Positions 36,868 through 47,064 of a stretch of 64,000 bases of DNA are shown in pieces. Source of the DNA: Bacillus australimaris (GTDB taxonomy: Bacteria > Bacillota > Bacilli > Bacillales > Bacillaceae); the NCBI RefSeq assembly GCF_001307105.1, contig NZ_LGYN01000026.1, positions 1 through 64,000 of the forward strand. Direction: 5' to 3'. The notes beneath the pieces are model-generated. The model saw only the letters and a program-made list of their open reading frames with translations. It had not been told where the DNA came from and ran no database searches. A program made the position numbers and the translations under genes. Numbering within the stretch: the first letter of the stretch is position 1; every line of letters starts with the position of its first letter.

Positions 36868-39800
36868 TCATCGTTTCTTTGAAACGGCAACATATAACGC
36901 TGGCACAATGAGTAAAGTGAGAATCGTTGAGAAAAAGACACCTGATACTATGCAAATTGCCAGCGGTTTAAAAAGTGGATCTTGACTTAATGCAACAGGC
37001 ATTAAGGCAACCAGAGCTGTAAATGCCGTGAGCAAAATCGGTCTAATTCTTGCTCTTCCCGCTTCAATCACAGCTGTCTGTTGATCAAACCCTTGCTTGC
37101 GCCGCTGTTCAATAAATTCGAATAGGACGACCGCATTTCGGACGACGATGCCTGCCAATGAGACGATTCCCATTGTTGCCATAAAACTGAATGGTGTTTG
37201 AGTGACAAACAGTCCGATAATGGCGCCTGATACAGCTAAGTATACTGTTCCTAGAACTAACAGCGGAAGCATCAATGAATTGAACTGGAAAGCGATCGTC
37301 ACATAAATGAGCAGCAAGACAACCGCAAATAAGAGACTAATTTCAATAAAGAACTGGGTCTGATTTTCATTTTCTCCACCTTGTGAAATGGTCAGATCCT
37401 TCGCTGCCGCGCTTTTCCCCACTTGATGAACGACTTCTTTCATATCGTCTTTAAACGAATCTGACACGCCCGGGTACGCCTTCAGCGTAATGGTCGGAAC
37501 TCCATTTTCATGCGGAATACTCTCGTACTGCTCTGTCTCTTTTTCTTTCACGTACCGGCTAAGCGGTACTAGTGAAGGCATACCACCCTCAGTATTCACA
37601 GGTACCTTGATTTCTTTTGGCTTCAATCCATTTTGATGTGTGCCCATATCTTGTTTCACTACTAAATCGATATCATTTGTGCCTTGTTTAAAGGTTCCTA
37701 ATGGCATTCCTTCTGTTACAAGACCAAGCTGTCTACTGACAAACTGAGCACTGAGCCCATCCTCCGCCATTCGATCACGGTTTAATTCAAAGGAGATCGT
37801 TTTTACCGGCTCATTGACATCATCTGTGATCAAGCTCGCCCCTTTGTCTTTCATTTCATTTGTCAGCGTTTTTTTGACATCAATGAGTTTTGAAAAAGAG
37901 TCACCCGCAACCTTTACTGTCACTGGCGCTCCAGTTGGCGGACCTTGAACAATGGTTTTCATAAAGATATCAGCCTCTTTGTATTCCTCACGTAAAGGCT
38001 CGGTCATACGATCTATCAACGCCTTACTTGTCATCTGATCATTGTCTACTCTCACGACAATTTGACCCGTATGGTCACTTGCATTTGAAATACTTTCATT
38101 AAACAGGTTCGGGACACCGCCGCCTGCAAAAATCGCTGTTTCTTCAATTCCTTTTTGCTGTTTTATCTCTTGCTCTATTTTCTCTAGTGTTTCATTTGTT
38201 TTGTCTAATGTTGTTTCACTAGGAAGTGTGACAGTGACAACCACTTCTTTCTTATTCGCCGCAGGGAAAAATTCAAATGGTGTGACAAAAATAAGTAAAA
38301 AGGCAAGTGTTGCAATGAGTAAACCACTGAGTCCAATCAGAAGCGGCCGCTTTACAATGTTTGTCAGCACACGGTCTGCATAGACATCAGCCAGTTTTTT
38401 TAATGGTTTGCCTAGGAATCCCGGCTCTTTTTGAATCTGCCTGTTCTTTCTTTTTCTGTTCACAGTGTATTGATAAACTGGCACAAGTGTCAGTGAAATC
38501 ACCATAGACGCCAGCACAGTCGTGACTAGAACAGACGGTAACGCCCGAATAAATGAACCGTTTGCACCTGATAGAAAAACAAGTGGCAAGAAGGCAAACA
38601 CAACGGCAAGTGTTGATGTCAAAATGGACCCTGCGACCTCTTTCACCCCTGCAATCGTTCCTTTAAGCGGATTTTCGTATTTTTTCATCTGTCTTAGAAT
38701 GTTATCGTTCACGACAATGGCATCATCCACAAGTATCCCTAAAGCAATGATAAAGCCGATGATTGAAATTTGATTGAGGTCCACTTGTAAAAATGGCAGC
38801 GGAATGGTTCCAATTGTGATTGATAATGGAATGGCGAGTGAAACGATAAACGCCCCGCCAATGGTGAGACCAAGTGTGGTGACGATAATGACAGCGATGA
38901 CCGCAACTATGGCTTCTTTTAATAAATCATTAAAAATGGCATCCACTTCACTTTTTTGTGAATAGTAGTCTATCCACTCCACCCCTTTTGGCAGCTGCTT
39001 TTCTTTCTCAATGACATCACTGACTTTGTCATACATTTTAGGAATATCAAGCCCTGGTTTTATATTCACAGTAAATGAATAGGCAGGCTTTCCGTTATAC
39101 GACACAATATCACTTTTCTCTTTTTCTACTTCTTTTAAGCTGCCAAGCTGACTAATTGTGACTGGCTCTCGGTTCGTTTTTGAGAAAATCTCAATCTTTT
39201 TGATTTGATCTAAGCGATCATATGTATCGATGGACAGCTTGACCTTCTCTTTGCCTGTCCGAATATCACCTAGTGGAGCAGTATCAAATTCCTCTTTGAT
39301 GGCATTTGTGACATCCGTCACGCTTAACCCTTCATCTTCCAGCTTACTTGAATCTAAGTTTAATACCGCTTGTTTGTCATTGAATCCTTTAATAACGACA
39401 CTGTCTACCCCTTTGATGTCTTCTACTTTTTCCTTCAACGCACGCAGCGATTCCTGACTTTTTGCTAAATCAGATGATTGACTCGACACAATCATGTAAG
39501 AACCAACCGGCATGTTGCCGAACTCATCTTTTACATCCGGCTCCATCACTCCGTCGGGAAATGAAGATGCAGCACTTGTGGTTTCATTCTTAATTTGACT
39601 TGCCACCTTTTGAAAATCAGCTTGATCATCAATTTCAAGTACAATACTTGAAAATCCGATGGCAGAAACAGAGCTCGTTTTCTCTACACCATTGATATCA
39701 GATAAGGCCGATTCTAACTTATTGGTGACATCTCTTTCCACCTGTGCTGCATCCGCACCAGGAAAAATGGTAGAAATCGTGACGATATTCGCCTGGAATT

Positions 39801-39909
39801 CTGGCAGTTCCCTTTTTGGAAGCTGTGTAAATAAATAGCCTCCAGCAATGAGAACGATAAAAAATAAAATAAAAACAAGCTTTCCTCTTTTCAAAAAAGC
39901 TTCAATCAT
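36868..39909 (-). CDS. RND-family efflux transporter permease (AcrB/SwrC class)
   Basis: The 1013-residue protein has the RND layout: a first helix (LVFILFFIVLIAGGYLF), a large outer loop, helices 2-6 (about 330-540) with GILVDDAIVVNDNI in helix 4 carrying the two proton-relay aspartates, a second outer loop, and helices 8-12 (about 860-1010). It exports hydrophobic compounds using the proton gradient. It belongs to the same superfamily as SwrC, but its N-terminus differs from the SwrC sequence I know, so I give no symbol. No adaptor or regulator gene is next to it. AGGTGAAATA precedes the ATG. It is inserted between tdh and spoVS. Confidence 0.9.
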   Translation of the reverse strand: MIEAFLKRGKLVFILFFIVLIAGGYLFTQLPKRELPEFQANIVTISTIFPGADAAQVERDVTNKLESALSDINGVEKTSSVSAIGFSSIVLEIDDQADFQKVASQIKNETTSAASSFPDGVMEPDVKDEFGNMPVGSYMIVSSQSSDLAKSQESLRALKEKVEDIKGVDSVVIKGFNDKQAVLNLDSSKLEDEGLSVTDVTNAIKEEFDTAPLGDIRTGKEKVKLSIDTYDRLDQIKKIEIFSKTNREPVTISQLGSLKEVEKEKSDIVSYNGKPAYSFTVNIKPGLDIPKMYDKVSDVIEKEKQLPKGVEWIDYYSQKSEVDAIFNDLLKEAIVAVIAVIIVTTLGLTIGGAFIVSLAIPLSITIGTIPLPFLQVDLNQISIIGFIIALGILVDDAIVVNDNILRQMKKYENPLKGTIAGVKEVAGSILTSTLAVVFAFLPLVFLSGANGSFIRALPSVLVTTVLASMVISLTLVPVYQYTVNRKRKNRQIQKEPGFLGKPLKKLADVYADRVLTNIVKRPLLIGLSGLLIATLAFLLIFVTPFEFFPAANKKEVVVTVTLPSETTLDKTNETLEKIEQEIKQQKGIEETAIFAGGGVPNLFNESISNASDHTGQIVVRVDNDQMTSKALIDRMTEPLREEYKEADIFMKTIVQGPPTGAPVTVKVAGDSFSKLIDVKKTLTNEMKDKGASLITDDVNEPVKTISFELNRDRMAEDGLSAQFVSRQLGLVTEGMPLGTFKQGTNDIDLVVKQDMGTHQNGLKPKEIKVPVNTEGGMPSLVPLSRYVKEKETEQYESIPHENGVPTITLKAYPGVSDSFKDDMKEVVHQVGKSAAAKDLTISQGGENENQTQFFIEISLLFAVVLLLIYVTIAFQFNSLMLPLLVLGTVYLAVSGAIIGLFVTQTPFSFMATMGIVSLAGIVVRNAVVLFEFIEQRRKQGFDQQTAVIEAGRARIRPILLTAFTALVALMPVALSQDPLFKPLAICIVSGVFFSTILTLLIVPALYVAVSKKR

Positions 39910-40057
39910 TATTTCACCTACTTAAATATTTATTTTTGATGAAGTAATTTTAACTTAACCTTAATTTATCATCACGGTGAAAAAATGCAAGCTTTATTAT
40001 GTAATTTTTATCTATTTCAGGAACTGAATAAGTTATACAAGAAATGTATAGCGGTAA

Positions 40058-40093
40058 ACAAAAACAACCCGCTTACATGATGTAAGCAGGTTG
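40058..40093 (-). terminator. terminator of spoVS
   Basis: CAACCTGCTTACAT / ATGTAAGCGGGTTG stem followed by TTTTTG on the minus strand. Confidence 0.8.
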
Positions 40094-40111
40094 AAAATAA
40101 TAAAATTAGAA

Positions 40112-40372
40112 TTATCGTGGCTCAACAATTAATTTGATGGCTGTTCTTTCTTCTCCATCGATAAGAATGTCAGTAAAGGCTGGAATGCATATCAAATCCA
40201 CTCCGCTTGGTGCAACAAATCCCCTTGCAATGGCAACCGCCTTGACCGCCTGATTCAGAGCCCCAGCGCCAATTGCTTGTATTTCTGCTGCACCGCGTTC
40301 ACGTAAAACGCCGGCTAATGCTCCTGCTACTGAATTCGGATTTGACTTTGCTGAAACTTTTAAAATTTCCAT
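40112..40372 (-). CDS. spoVS: stage V sporulation protein S
   Basis: The 86-residue Alba-like protein (MEILKVSAKSNPNSVAGALAG, QAVKAVAIARGFVAPSGVDL) is nearly invariant in spore formers. In B. subtilis its loss blocks coat assembly and changes septation; the biochemical role is still unclear, although the Alba fold suggests nucleic-acid binding. AAGGGGGAGCAG precedes the ATG. A sigma-H-type promoter lies upstream and a terminator downstream, so it forms a single-gene unit between ymdB and the RND pump. Confidence 0.96.
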   Translation of the reverse strand: MEILKVSAKSNPNSVAGALAGVLRERGAAEIQAIGAGALNQAVKAVAIARGFVAPSGVDLICIPAFTDILIDGEERTAIKLIVEPR

Positions 40373-40504
40373 TTCTGCTCCCCCTTAAATTTACAATGGA
40401 TAAGTGAGTGTTCATTAGAACAATCTTTGTTAGATGATGCTATTTTTTTGAAATCCCATCCCCAAAATGTTTTTCAAAAATAGCAGGCTACCTACCATTT
40501 TTAC

Positions 40505-40535
40505 TATATTCACGATAGAGGGCGCATATTCCTTC
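40505..40535 (-). promoter_or_regulatory. sigma-H promoter of spoVS
   Basis: On the minus strand GAAGGAATA (40535-40527) and CGTGAATATA (40514-40505) are 12 bases apart, fitting RNAGGAWWW-N11-12-RNNGAATWW with one mismatch. B. subtilis spoVS is known to be sigma-H dependent. Confidence 0.75.
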
Positions 40536-40574
40536 TTTCTGATTAATATTTTTCTGAAATAAATATGTGAACAT

Positions 40575-41369
40575 TTATTCAAAGAAAATATGGTCATCAT
40601 TTATCAAAATTCGATCAATTTTGACAGCTTTTTTCGACTGTTCGTCAATTTCTACTATGACTGCACTTAAAGTCGTGCGGCCTTCTGCAATTTCAAAACG
40701 AACTGGAAGACTTGTTTTGAATCGTTTAATGATTGTTTCTCGGTCAACCCCTAAAATGCCATCATAAGGACCTGTCATTCCAACATCTGAAATATACGCA
40801 GTTCCTTTTGGCAATACGCGGTTATCGGCTGTTTGAACATGTGTATGCGTTCCAACGACACATGATGCACGGCCGTCTGTATACCAGCCCATCGCTTGCT
40901 TTTCACTTGTGGCTTCACCATGAAAATCAATAAAAATAAACGGTGTACGTTTGGATGCTTCCGCAATTAATTCATCTACTTTTTGAAATGGGCAGTCAAT
41001 TGGCGGTAAAAACGTACGTCCTTGCAGGTTGATGACAGCCAGCTCTTTTCCTTGTTTTTTAATAAACGTGAGACCTTTTCCTGGCGTACCTTCTGGGAAA
41101 TTGGCAGGACGAACCATATTGGCCGCGTCATCGATGAAATCGAAAATGTCTCTTTTGTCCCATGTATGGTTGCCCATTGTGAGCACATCAGCTCCTGCTT
41201 GCAGTAGCTCATGATAGATTTTTTCAGTCAGACCTTTCCCGTGAGCAGCATTTTCGCCGTTGACAATGGTAAAGTGCGGCTGATATTTTTTCTTTAGCTT
41301 TGGCAAGTATTCTTTCAGTGTCTCTCTGCCAGGTGAACCGACGATATCTCCAACAAATAATATTTTCAT
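40575..41369 (-). CDS. ymdB: 2',3'-cyclic nucleotide phosphodiesterase YmdB
   Basis: The 264-residue calcineurin-like metallophosphoesterase carries the dimetal motifs FVGDIVGSPGR (Asp8), NGENAAHGKG (Asn/Glu), MGNHTWDK and GTHTHVQTAD, the last two supplying His ligands. In B. subtilis YmdB controls the switch between motility and biofilm matrix production. It lies 90 bases behind rny, and a hairpin separates the two. The window also encodes BslA and RicA, which act in the same developmental choices. Confidence 0.95.
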   Translation of the reverse strand: MKILFVGDIVGSPGRETLKEYLPKLKKKYQPHFTIVNGENAAHGKGLTEKIYHELLQAGADVLTMGNHTWDKRDIFDFIDDAANMVRPANFPEGTPGKGLTFIKKQGKELAVINLQGRTFLPPIDCPFQKVDELIAEASKRTPFIFIDFHGEATSEKQAMGWYTDGRASCVVGTHTHVQTADNRVLPKGTAYISDVGMTGPYDGILGVDRETIIKRFKTSLPVRFEIAEGRTTLSAVIVEIDEQSKKAVKIDRILINDDHIFFE

Positions 41370-41429
41370 GCGCTTTTGAACCCTTTCTCTTATAAATTGA
41401 TCTTCTTATCAGTGTTGCACATTTACACA

Positions 41430-41460
41430 AAAAAATAAAGCGGCGCTAAGCGCACCGCTC
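41430..41460 (-). terminator. hairpin between rny and ymdB
   Basis: AGCGG-type stem (AGAGCGGTGCGC / GCGCCGCTTT) followed by ATTTTTTTG on the minus strand. It starts at the rny stop codon and may only partly terminate. Confidence 0.6.
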
Positions 41461-43022
41461 TATTTTGCATACTCTACTGCGCGAGTTTCTCGAATGACCG
41501 TCACTTTAATGTGACCAGGGTAATCGAGCTCGTCCTCAATTCGCTTACGAATATCCCTTGCTAGACGGTGAGCTTCAAGATCATTAATTGAATCTGGCTT
41601 CACCATAATACGTACTTCACGTCCAGCCTGTATCGCAAACGATTTTTCAACACCTTCATAAGATTCAGAGATATCTTCTAATTTCTCAAGTCTCCGAATG
41701 TAATTTTCAAGCGTCTCACTTCTTGCACCAGGGCGTGCTGCAGATAATGCATCAGCTGCCGCAACAAGAACAGCGATAATAGATGTCGGTTCTTGGTCAC
41801 CGTGGTGAGAGGCAATACTGTTGATGACAACAGGATGCTCTTTATATTTCGTCGCAAGCTCAACGCCAATTTCTACGTGGCTTCCTTCTACTTCATGATC
41901 AATGGCTTTTCCAATGTCATGCAGAAGACCTGCTCGTTTTGCAAGCTTTGCATCTTCTCCAAGCTCTGAAGCCATGAGACCTGCAAGATGTGCAACCTCA
42001 ATTGAATGCTTCAGGACATTTTGTCCATAACTTGTACGGAATTTCAAGCGGCCGAGAATTTTGATAAGATCCGGATGCAGACCGTGAACTCCGACTTCAA
42101 ATGTCGTTTGCTCACCCATCTCGCGGATATAATCATCGACTTCACGGCGTGATTTTTCCACCATTTCTTCAATTCGTGCAGGATGAATGCGGCCATCCTG
42201 GACTAGCTTGTCCAGAGCTATCCTCGCTGTTTCACGTCTAATCGGATCAAAGCCCGATAGTATGACAGCTTCAGGTGTATCATCTATGATCAAGTCAATA
42301 CCTGTTAACGTTTCTAACGTACGGATATTTCGTCCTTCACGTCCGATAATACGACCTTTCATCTCATCATTTGGAAGATTGACTACAGATACCGTTGTTT
42401 CAGCCACATGATCAGCTGCGCAACGCTGTAACGCAAGTGAAAGAATGTTTTTCGCCTTTTTGTCGGCCTCTTCTTTCGCTCGGTTTTCAGATTCTTTCGT
42501 CATGACTGCAATGTCGTGGGAAAGCTCATTTTCAACTTGATCCAGAATGATTTGTTTCGCTTCATCTCGAGTTAAACTTGAAATGCGTTCTAACTCGGCT
42601 TTCTGCAAACGAATCATATCATCCACTTTGCTTTCCATCTCTTCAATATGTTGTTGTCGTTCATTCAGAGAATGATCTCTCTTCTCCAACAGGGACTCCC
42701 GTTTATCTAAAGATTCGTCTTTGCGATCAAGATTTTCCTCTTTTTGAAGTAAACGGTTTTCTTGTCTTTGAAGCTCATTACGTCTTTCACGAACTTCTTG
42801 CTCCGCCTCTACACGAAACGAATGAATTTCATCTTTCGCTTCCAAGAGCGCTTCTTTCTTCAATGCTTCCGCATCACGCTTTGCATCCTCAACAATTTGT
42901 TCGGCCATGTTTCTTGCGCCGGATATTTTTGCTTCTGCAATGGTTTTACGAACAAAGTAGCCAACAACTAAACAGATTAGGCTCAGCAAAATGGAGATGA
43001 TCGTAAACATCGTAGGCGACAT
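41460..43022 (-). CDS. rny: ribonuclease Y
   Basis: The 520-residue endoribonuclease starts mRNA decay in Bacillus. It has one N-terminal membrane helix ([17 protein letters not shown], about 6-22), a long coiled coil (30-190), a KH domain with [13 protein letters not shown] (near 220) and an HD domain with [10 protein letters not shown] (near 365). The membrane anchor places it at the inner membrane face, where it works with RicAFT. Its leader is about 230 bases with no recognised element; ymdB follows. Confidence 0.97.
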   Translation of the reverse strand: MSPTMFTIISILLSLICLVVGYFVRKTIAEAKISGARNMAEQIVEDAKRDAEALKKEALLEAKDEIHSFRVEAEQEVRERRNELQRQENRLLQKEENLDRKDESLDKRESLLEKRDHSLNERQQHIEEMESKVDDMIRLQKAELERISSLTRDEAKQIILDQVENELSHDIAVMTKESENRAKEEADKKAKNILSLALQRCAADHVAETTVSVVNLPNDEMKGRIIGREGRNIRTLETLTGIDLIIDDTPEAVILSGFDPIRRETARIALDKLVQDGRIHPARIEEMVEKSRREVDDYIREMGEQTTFEVGVHGLHPDLIKILGRLKFRTSYGQNVLKHSIEVAHLAGLMASELGEDAKLAKRAGLLHDIGKAIDHEVEGSHVEIGVELATKYKEHPVVINSIASHHGDQEPTSIIAVLVAAADALSAARPGARSETLENYIRRLEKLEDISESYEGVEKSFAIQAGREVRIMVKPDSINDLEAHRLARDIRKRIEDELDYPGHIKVTVIRETRAVEYAK

Positions 43023-43255
43023 ATTTTCACCTCCTCTTGCTATGAACTTGGTTTTACAAATAAAGTGTCGGCATGTACATTGTTTTGTGTCTCAACATAC
43101 AGGGCCTTCACAGGGAATGAGATCCTCACTGCCCTTGTCAAGTTTAAATTAGTTATCAATCATGTTAAGAAAAACAAGTGATACATTCCCATTGTAATTG
43201 TGTCGGAAATACTTGTCAAGCTTGCTATCTTAGCGTTTGCAAAAGCAGATCAGAA

Positions 43256-44431
43256 TTATTCTTGATTCAGCAGCCGATATACTTTATTGTTCACTTGGCC
43301 CAGTTTAGTGTTATTTTGTATATTTGAGAACAAAACAACAATGGTATGCCCAGATTTGCTAAAGCTGTTCAAAATGTTGAAGCCCGGCACGACACCATGG
43401 TTTGAATAGCTACCTGGATCAACATAAAATCCCATACCGTATGTGGAGCTGCTTCCTGGCGTAAACATCTTTTTATAGCTCTTCTGCGAATACAGCTTGC
43501 CGTCTATCAGGGCTTGGTCAAATTTGTACATATCTATAGCCCTCATATAAATATCTCCTGCACCATACAGCTGAGATAGATCGGGCATATACGGTGTAAC
43601 CGTTCTGCTACCTTTCAGCTTATACCCGACAGCAGGATAAGGTTCTTTTTCATATGTTTTATAAAAGCCTGCATGCGTCATTCCTGCCGGTTTAAAAATA
43701 TGATTCTTTATATATTGTTCATAGGAATCACCGCTTACTTCAGCAACAATATAAGCAAGAACAGAATAGTTGGAATCCTTGTAGCCCCATACGCCAGGCT
43801 GACGATTAATTCCCTGACGTTCTATATCTTTTATTAAATCGTCCGGAGTAATTGCGCCGTTTCCCTCAATATGTCCGTTTATTCCCGATGTATGTGTAAG
43901 CAGATTTTTCAAAGTAATCGTTCGCCCGTTAGGGAAATGAGGTAAATACGTGCTTACCGGATCACTTGTCCGGAGTTTCCCCTTTTCCTCAAGCTGTAAA
44001 ATAGCGGTTGCAATCAGCGCTTTTTGTGACGAACCGACATAAAAAGATGTCAATGGATTATTTCGAATTTTTCGTTTACGGTCTGCATAACCAAAACCTT
44101 TATTTACTACGATTTCTCCATTTCTAACAATCATAGCTGTTCCGCTGAAACCGATCGCATTTAAATAACTGCTGATTTTGTGATTGCGGTCCACTGTTTT
44201 GATTTGTTCCTCTGCTTTTTTGGCGGTTTTCCTTTTGACTTCTTTTTTCTGGCTGTTTTCTAAAGCTATTGCAGTTTTTTGAAACGGGTTGTTCTCTTCA
44301 CTATTTCGATGGAGTGCATTCCACATCGTAAAGCAAATCATCGCTGCTAAAAAAACAAGCACAAGTTTTCCCCTCTGACTCGGTTTTCTCCATCTGCGTT
44401 TTGTAGTTCCTCTGCGGGTCGGGCTTGTCAT
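43256..44431 (-). CDS. pbpX: penicillin-binding protein PbpX (beta-lactamase-like)
   Basis: The 391-residue protein has a basic N-terminus (TSPTRRGTTKRRWRK), one membrane segment (LVLVFLAAMICFTMW) and an external class C beta-lactamase/PBP4-like domain with SSQKA (SxxK nucleophile), YKDSNYSVL (YxN) and a HGVVPG motif in place of KTG. It is a possible carboxypeptidase or hydrolase of unknown substrate. I start at the ATG at 44431, with GGGAGGAAAAA upstream; length then equals the B. subtilis protein. An ECF-type promoter precedes it, in line with sigma-X control in B. subtilis. Confidence 0.92.
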   Translation of the reverse strand: MTSPTRRGTTKRRWRKPSQRGKLVLVFLAAMICFTMWNALHRNSEENNPFQKTAIALENSQKKEVKRKTAKKAEEQIKTVDRNHKISSYLNAIGFSGTAMIVRNGEIVVNKGFGYADRKRKIRNNPLTSFYVGSSQKALIATAILQLEEKGKLRTSDPVSTYLPHFPNGRTITLKNLLTHTSGINGHIEGNGAITPDDLIKDIERQGINRQPGVWGYKDSNYSVLAYIVAEVSGDSYEQYIKNHIFKPAGMTHAGFYKTYEKEPYPAVGYKLKGSRTVTPYMPDLSQLYGAGDIYMRAIDMYKFDQALIDGKLYSQKSYKKMFTPGSSSTYGMGFYVDPGSYSNHGVVPGFNILNSFSKSGHTIVVLFSNIQNNTKLGQVNNKVYRLLNQE

Positions 44432-44472
44432 TATTTTTTCCTCCCGAAATAAATTCGATTTTGTACACTTTA

Positions 44473-44499
44473 GACGGATGAAGTACTGGAAAAGTTGTC
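44473..44499 (-). promoter_or_regulatory. ECF sigma (sigma-X/W-type) promoter of pbpX
   Basis: On the minus strand GACAACTT (44499-44492) and CGTC (44476-44473) have 17 bases between AAC and CGTC, the layout of sigma-X promoters. Confidence 0.55.
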
Positions 44500-44513
44500 G
44501 AAATTTTTTTGCA

Positions 44514-44552
44514 AAATAAAAAAGGCTGAGTTTTTTCACCCAGCCTTTTTTA
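44514..44552 (-). terminator. terminator of recA
   Basis: AAAAGGCTGGGT / ACTCAGCCTTTT stem followed by TTATTTT on the minus strand. It lies upstream of the pbpX promoter. Confidence 0.8.
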
Positions 44553-44574
44553 TCATTTCATACTGATTTTATTT

Positions 44575-45618
44575 TTATTCTAATTCTAATTGTTCTAGCG
44601 CCTCTTCAGATTCCTGCTGCGCTACTCCGTTATTATCCAAGCCGTAATGTTCGCGAATTTGCTCCTGGATCATCAGCATGATATCTTTATTTTCTTTTAG
44701 GAACTGTTTCGCATTTTCGCGGCCTTGTCCAAGACGTTCCTCTTGGTAAGAATACCAAGCACCGCTCTTTTGTACGATATCTAGCTCGCTTCCAAGGTCG
44801 ATGATTTCTCCCTCTTTTGAGATCCCTTCACCGTACATAATGTCTACTTCCGCAATACGGAATGGCGGCGCTACTTTGTTTTTCACTACTTTAATTCTTG
44901 TTTTATTCCCCATAATGTCATTGCCCTGTTTCAGCTGTTCAGCACGGCGCACTTCTAAACGAACAGACGAATAGAACTTCAGCGCACGTCCACCAGGCGT
45001 TGTTTCAGGGTTACCGAACATGACCCCAACTTTTTCACGGATTTGGTTAATAAAGATGGCAATTGTTTTCGATTTGTTGATGGCACCTGATAGTTTACGA
45101 AGTGCTTGGGACATCAAACGTGCTTGAAGACCAACGTGTGAATCACCCATGTCTCCTTCAATCTCTGCTTTTGGTACAAGAGCAGCTACAGAGTCAATAA
45201 CAACAATGTCAACTGCACCACTGCGGACAAGAGCTTCGGCAATTTCAAGAGCTTGTTCTCCTGTATCCGGTTGAGAAAGTAGCAGTTCATCAATGTTGAC
45301 ACCTAGTTTCTGAGCGTAAACTGGATCGAGGGCATGCTCTGCATCAATAAATGCAGCTTGTCCTCCCTGCTGCTGAACCTCAGCAATGGCATGAAGTGCT
45401 ACTGTCGTTTTACCAGAACTCTCTGGACCATATACTTCGATAATACGGCCACGGGGATATCCGCCTATTCCGAGCGCAGTATCAAGTGCTAACGAACCAC
45501 TCGGTACTGTTGAAATACGTGTATCTGTTTGCTCTCCTAGTTTCATAATAGAGCCTTTACCAAACTGTTTTTCTATTTGTTTAAGAGCCATATCTAAGGC
45601 TGCTTGACGATCACTCAT
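44575..45618 (-). CDS. recA: recombinase RecA
   Basis: The 347-residue protein forms filaments on single-stranded DNA, catalyses strand exchange and triggers LexA self-cleavage. Walker [10 protein letters not shown] (about 65-73), Walker [13 protein letters not shown], loop L1 [18 protein letters not shown] and loop L2 [19 protein letters not shown] are intact, with an acidic C-terminus. AAAGGAGGAAACAAT precedes the ATG. The promoter has a LexA box upstream. Confidence 0.98.
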   Translation of the reverse strand: MSDRQAALDMALKQIEKQFGKGSIMKLGEQTDTRISTVPSGSLALDTALGIGGYPRGRIIEVYGPESSGKTTVALHAIAEVQQQGGQAAFIDAEHALDPVYAQKLGVNIDELLLSQPDTGEQALEIAEALVRSGAVDIVVIDSVAALVPKAEIEGDMGDSHVGLQARLMSQALRKLSGAINKSKTIAIFINQIREKVGVMFGNPETTPGGRALKFYSSVRLEVRRAEQLKQGNDIMGNKTRIKVVKNKVAPPFRIAEVDIMYGEGISKEGEIIDLGSELDIVQKSGAWYSYQEERLGQGRENAKQFLKENKDIMLMIQEQIREHYGLDNNGVAQQESEEALEQLELE

Positions 45619-45654
45619 TCTATTGTTTCCTCCTTTATCAATTCCACTATCTAT

Positions 45655-45683
45655 ACTATACCTTGTTTCAAGTCATTTGCCAA
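45655..45683 (-). promoter_or_regulatory. sigma-A promoter of recA
   Basis: On the minus strand TTGGCA (45683-45678) and TATAGT (45660-45655) are 17 bases apart. Confidence 0.7.
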
Positions 45684-45691
45684 GAAAAAAA

Positions 45692-45705
45692 CGAACACAT
45701 ATTCG
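45692..45705. promoter_or_regulatory. LexA box of recA
   Basis: On the minus strand CGAATATGTGTTCG matches CGAAC-N4-GTTCG with one mismatch, the same as the B. subtilis recA box pattern. It lies nine bases upstream of the -35 box. Confidence 0.85.
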
Positions 45706-45730
45706 ATTTTTTTCTCGGCAAATTGTTTAA

Positions 45731-45768
45731 GAAAAGAGTGGTTTCTATTAGAAAAAAACGCTCTTTTA
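45731..45768 (-). terminator. possible terminator of cinA
   Basis: AAAAGAG / CTCTTTT stem with a long, T-rich loop downstream of cinA. The weak structure makes this uncertain. Confidence 0.4.
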
Positions 45769-45797
45769 TAAAGGAGTGAACCTAACAAAAAACAAAA

Positions 45798-47057
45798 TTA
45801 ACTCTCTTTTAATAAATTGAGTAAGTGATGCAGACCATATTTCACAGCACGCTTTCGAATGCCTGAGCGGCTGCCTGTAAACATCCATTCAAACACATCT
45901 GTCTGGTCTTTTGTAGATAGTCCGATAAACACTTTTCCGACCGGCTGTCCCTCTTGACTTGCAGGGCCTGCCACGCCGGTAAAACTAATACCAATATCAC
46001 TTCCAGTCAGCTTTCTAACCCCTTCGGCAAGCTCTAAAGCACACTCTTTGCTGACGGCACCATGGGAAGACAGTGTTTCCTCGCGGCATCCGAGCAACTG
46101 CTGCTTGACTTGATTTGTATAGCAGACCACACTTCCGTTCAAAATCGAAGAGGCCCCTTCAAGATCTGTCAGCCATTCGGAGAACATTCCGCCAGTCAGG
46201 CTTTCTGCTGCTGCTACTGTTTTCCCGTGTTCGTGCAAGGCCTTAGACGCTTCGCGGACAAGTGATGTTTCTCCATATCCATAGAAGTACTCACCTACCC
46301 GCTCTAAAATTTGCGCTTCTGTTTCTTTTAACAGACGCTCCGTTTCTTTTTCATCCTCATGCTTAGCAGTAAGCCTTAGCGTCACTTCACCGTCAGATGC
46401 AAGTGGCGCAATCGTCGGATTGGTTTGAGCATCAATTAAATCTTCTAGGTCTGTTTCAAGCTGTGACTCACCGATTCCGAAGAAGCGCAAGACAACAGAC
46501 ACGATTTTTTCCTTTAAGCCAAGTTTCTCAGAAATCAACGGCTTTGCCTCGTTTTCAAACATCGGATGCAGTTCACTTGGTGGTCCAGGAAGCAGCATAT
46601 AAAACGTATCGTTTTCTTGAACAAACATACCTGGAGCCATCCCGAACCGGTTCACAAGCACATCAGATCCTTCTAGAACGAGTGCCTGTTTGCGGTTGTT
46701 CGGTGACATATCACGGCCGGTCTTTCGAAAGTAGTCTTGAATCGATTCAAATGCTTCTTCATTTAGCACAAGCTCTTTCCCGAGCGTGCTCGCAATAGTT
46801 TCTTTTGTTAAATCATCTTTGGTTGGTCCAAGACCACCTGAGAAAATAATAAAATTGGATCTTTCCTGCGCCACTTGAATGGCCCTTTTTAAACGCTCTG
46901 GATTGTCACCAACTGCTGTGTGGTAATAAACATTTACACCAATTTCAGCTAGTTGTTTGCTGATGAATTGTGCATTCGTATTCGTAATTTGCCCTAGCAA
47001 TAGTTCGGAACCGACTGCAATAATTTCTGCTTTTCTCTCTGACTTCAAAGCGTACAC
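45798..47057 (-). CDS. cinA: CinA, competence/damage-inducible protein
   Basis: The 419-residue protein joins an N-terminal MoCF-like domain ([41 protein letters not shown]) to a C-terminal CinA domain ([36 protein letters not shown]), related to NMN deamidase and ADP-ribose pyrophosphatase activities in other bacteria. Its position before recA is widely conserved in Firmicutes. Here a separate LexA-controlled recA promoter lies between them. pgsA precedes it by seven bases. Confidence 0.95.
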   Translation of the reverse strand: MYALKSERKAEIIAVGSELLLGQITNTNAQFISKQLAEIGVNVYYHTAVGDNPERLKRAIQVAQERSNFIIFSGGLGPTKDDLTKETIASTLGKELVLNEEAFESIQDYFRKTGRDMSPNNRKQALVLEGSDVLVNRFGMAPGMFVQENDTFYMLLPGPPSELHPMFENEAKPLISEKLGLKEKIVSVVLRFFGIGESQLETDLEDLIDAQTNPTIAPLASDGEVTLRLTAKHEDEKETERLLKETEAQILERVGEYFYGYGETSLVREASKALHEHGKTVAAAESLTGGMFSEWLTDLEGASSILNGSVVCYTNQVKQQLLGCREETLSSHGAVSKECALELAEGVRKLTGSDIGISFTGVAGPASQEGQPVGKVFIGLSTKDQTDVFEWMFTGSRSGIRKRAVKYGLHHLLNLLKES

Positions 47058-47064
47058 GTCCTTT

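Noticed and set aside
36868-39909. Naming the RND pump swrC
   Set aside because: The N-terminal sequence differs clearly from the SwrC sequence I recall; superfamily membership alone does not justify the name.
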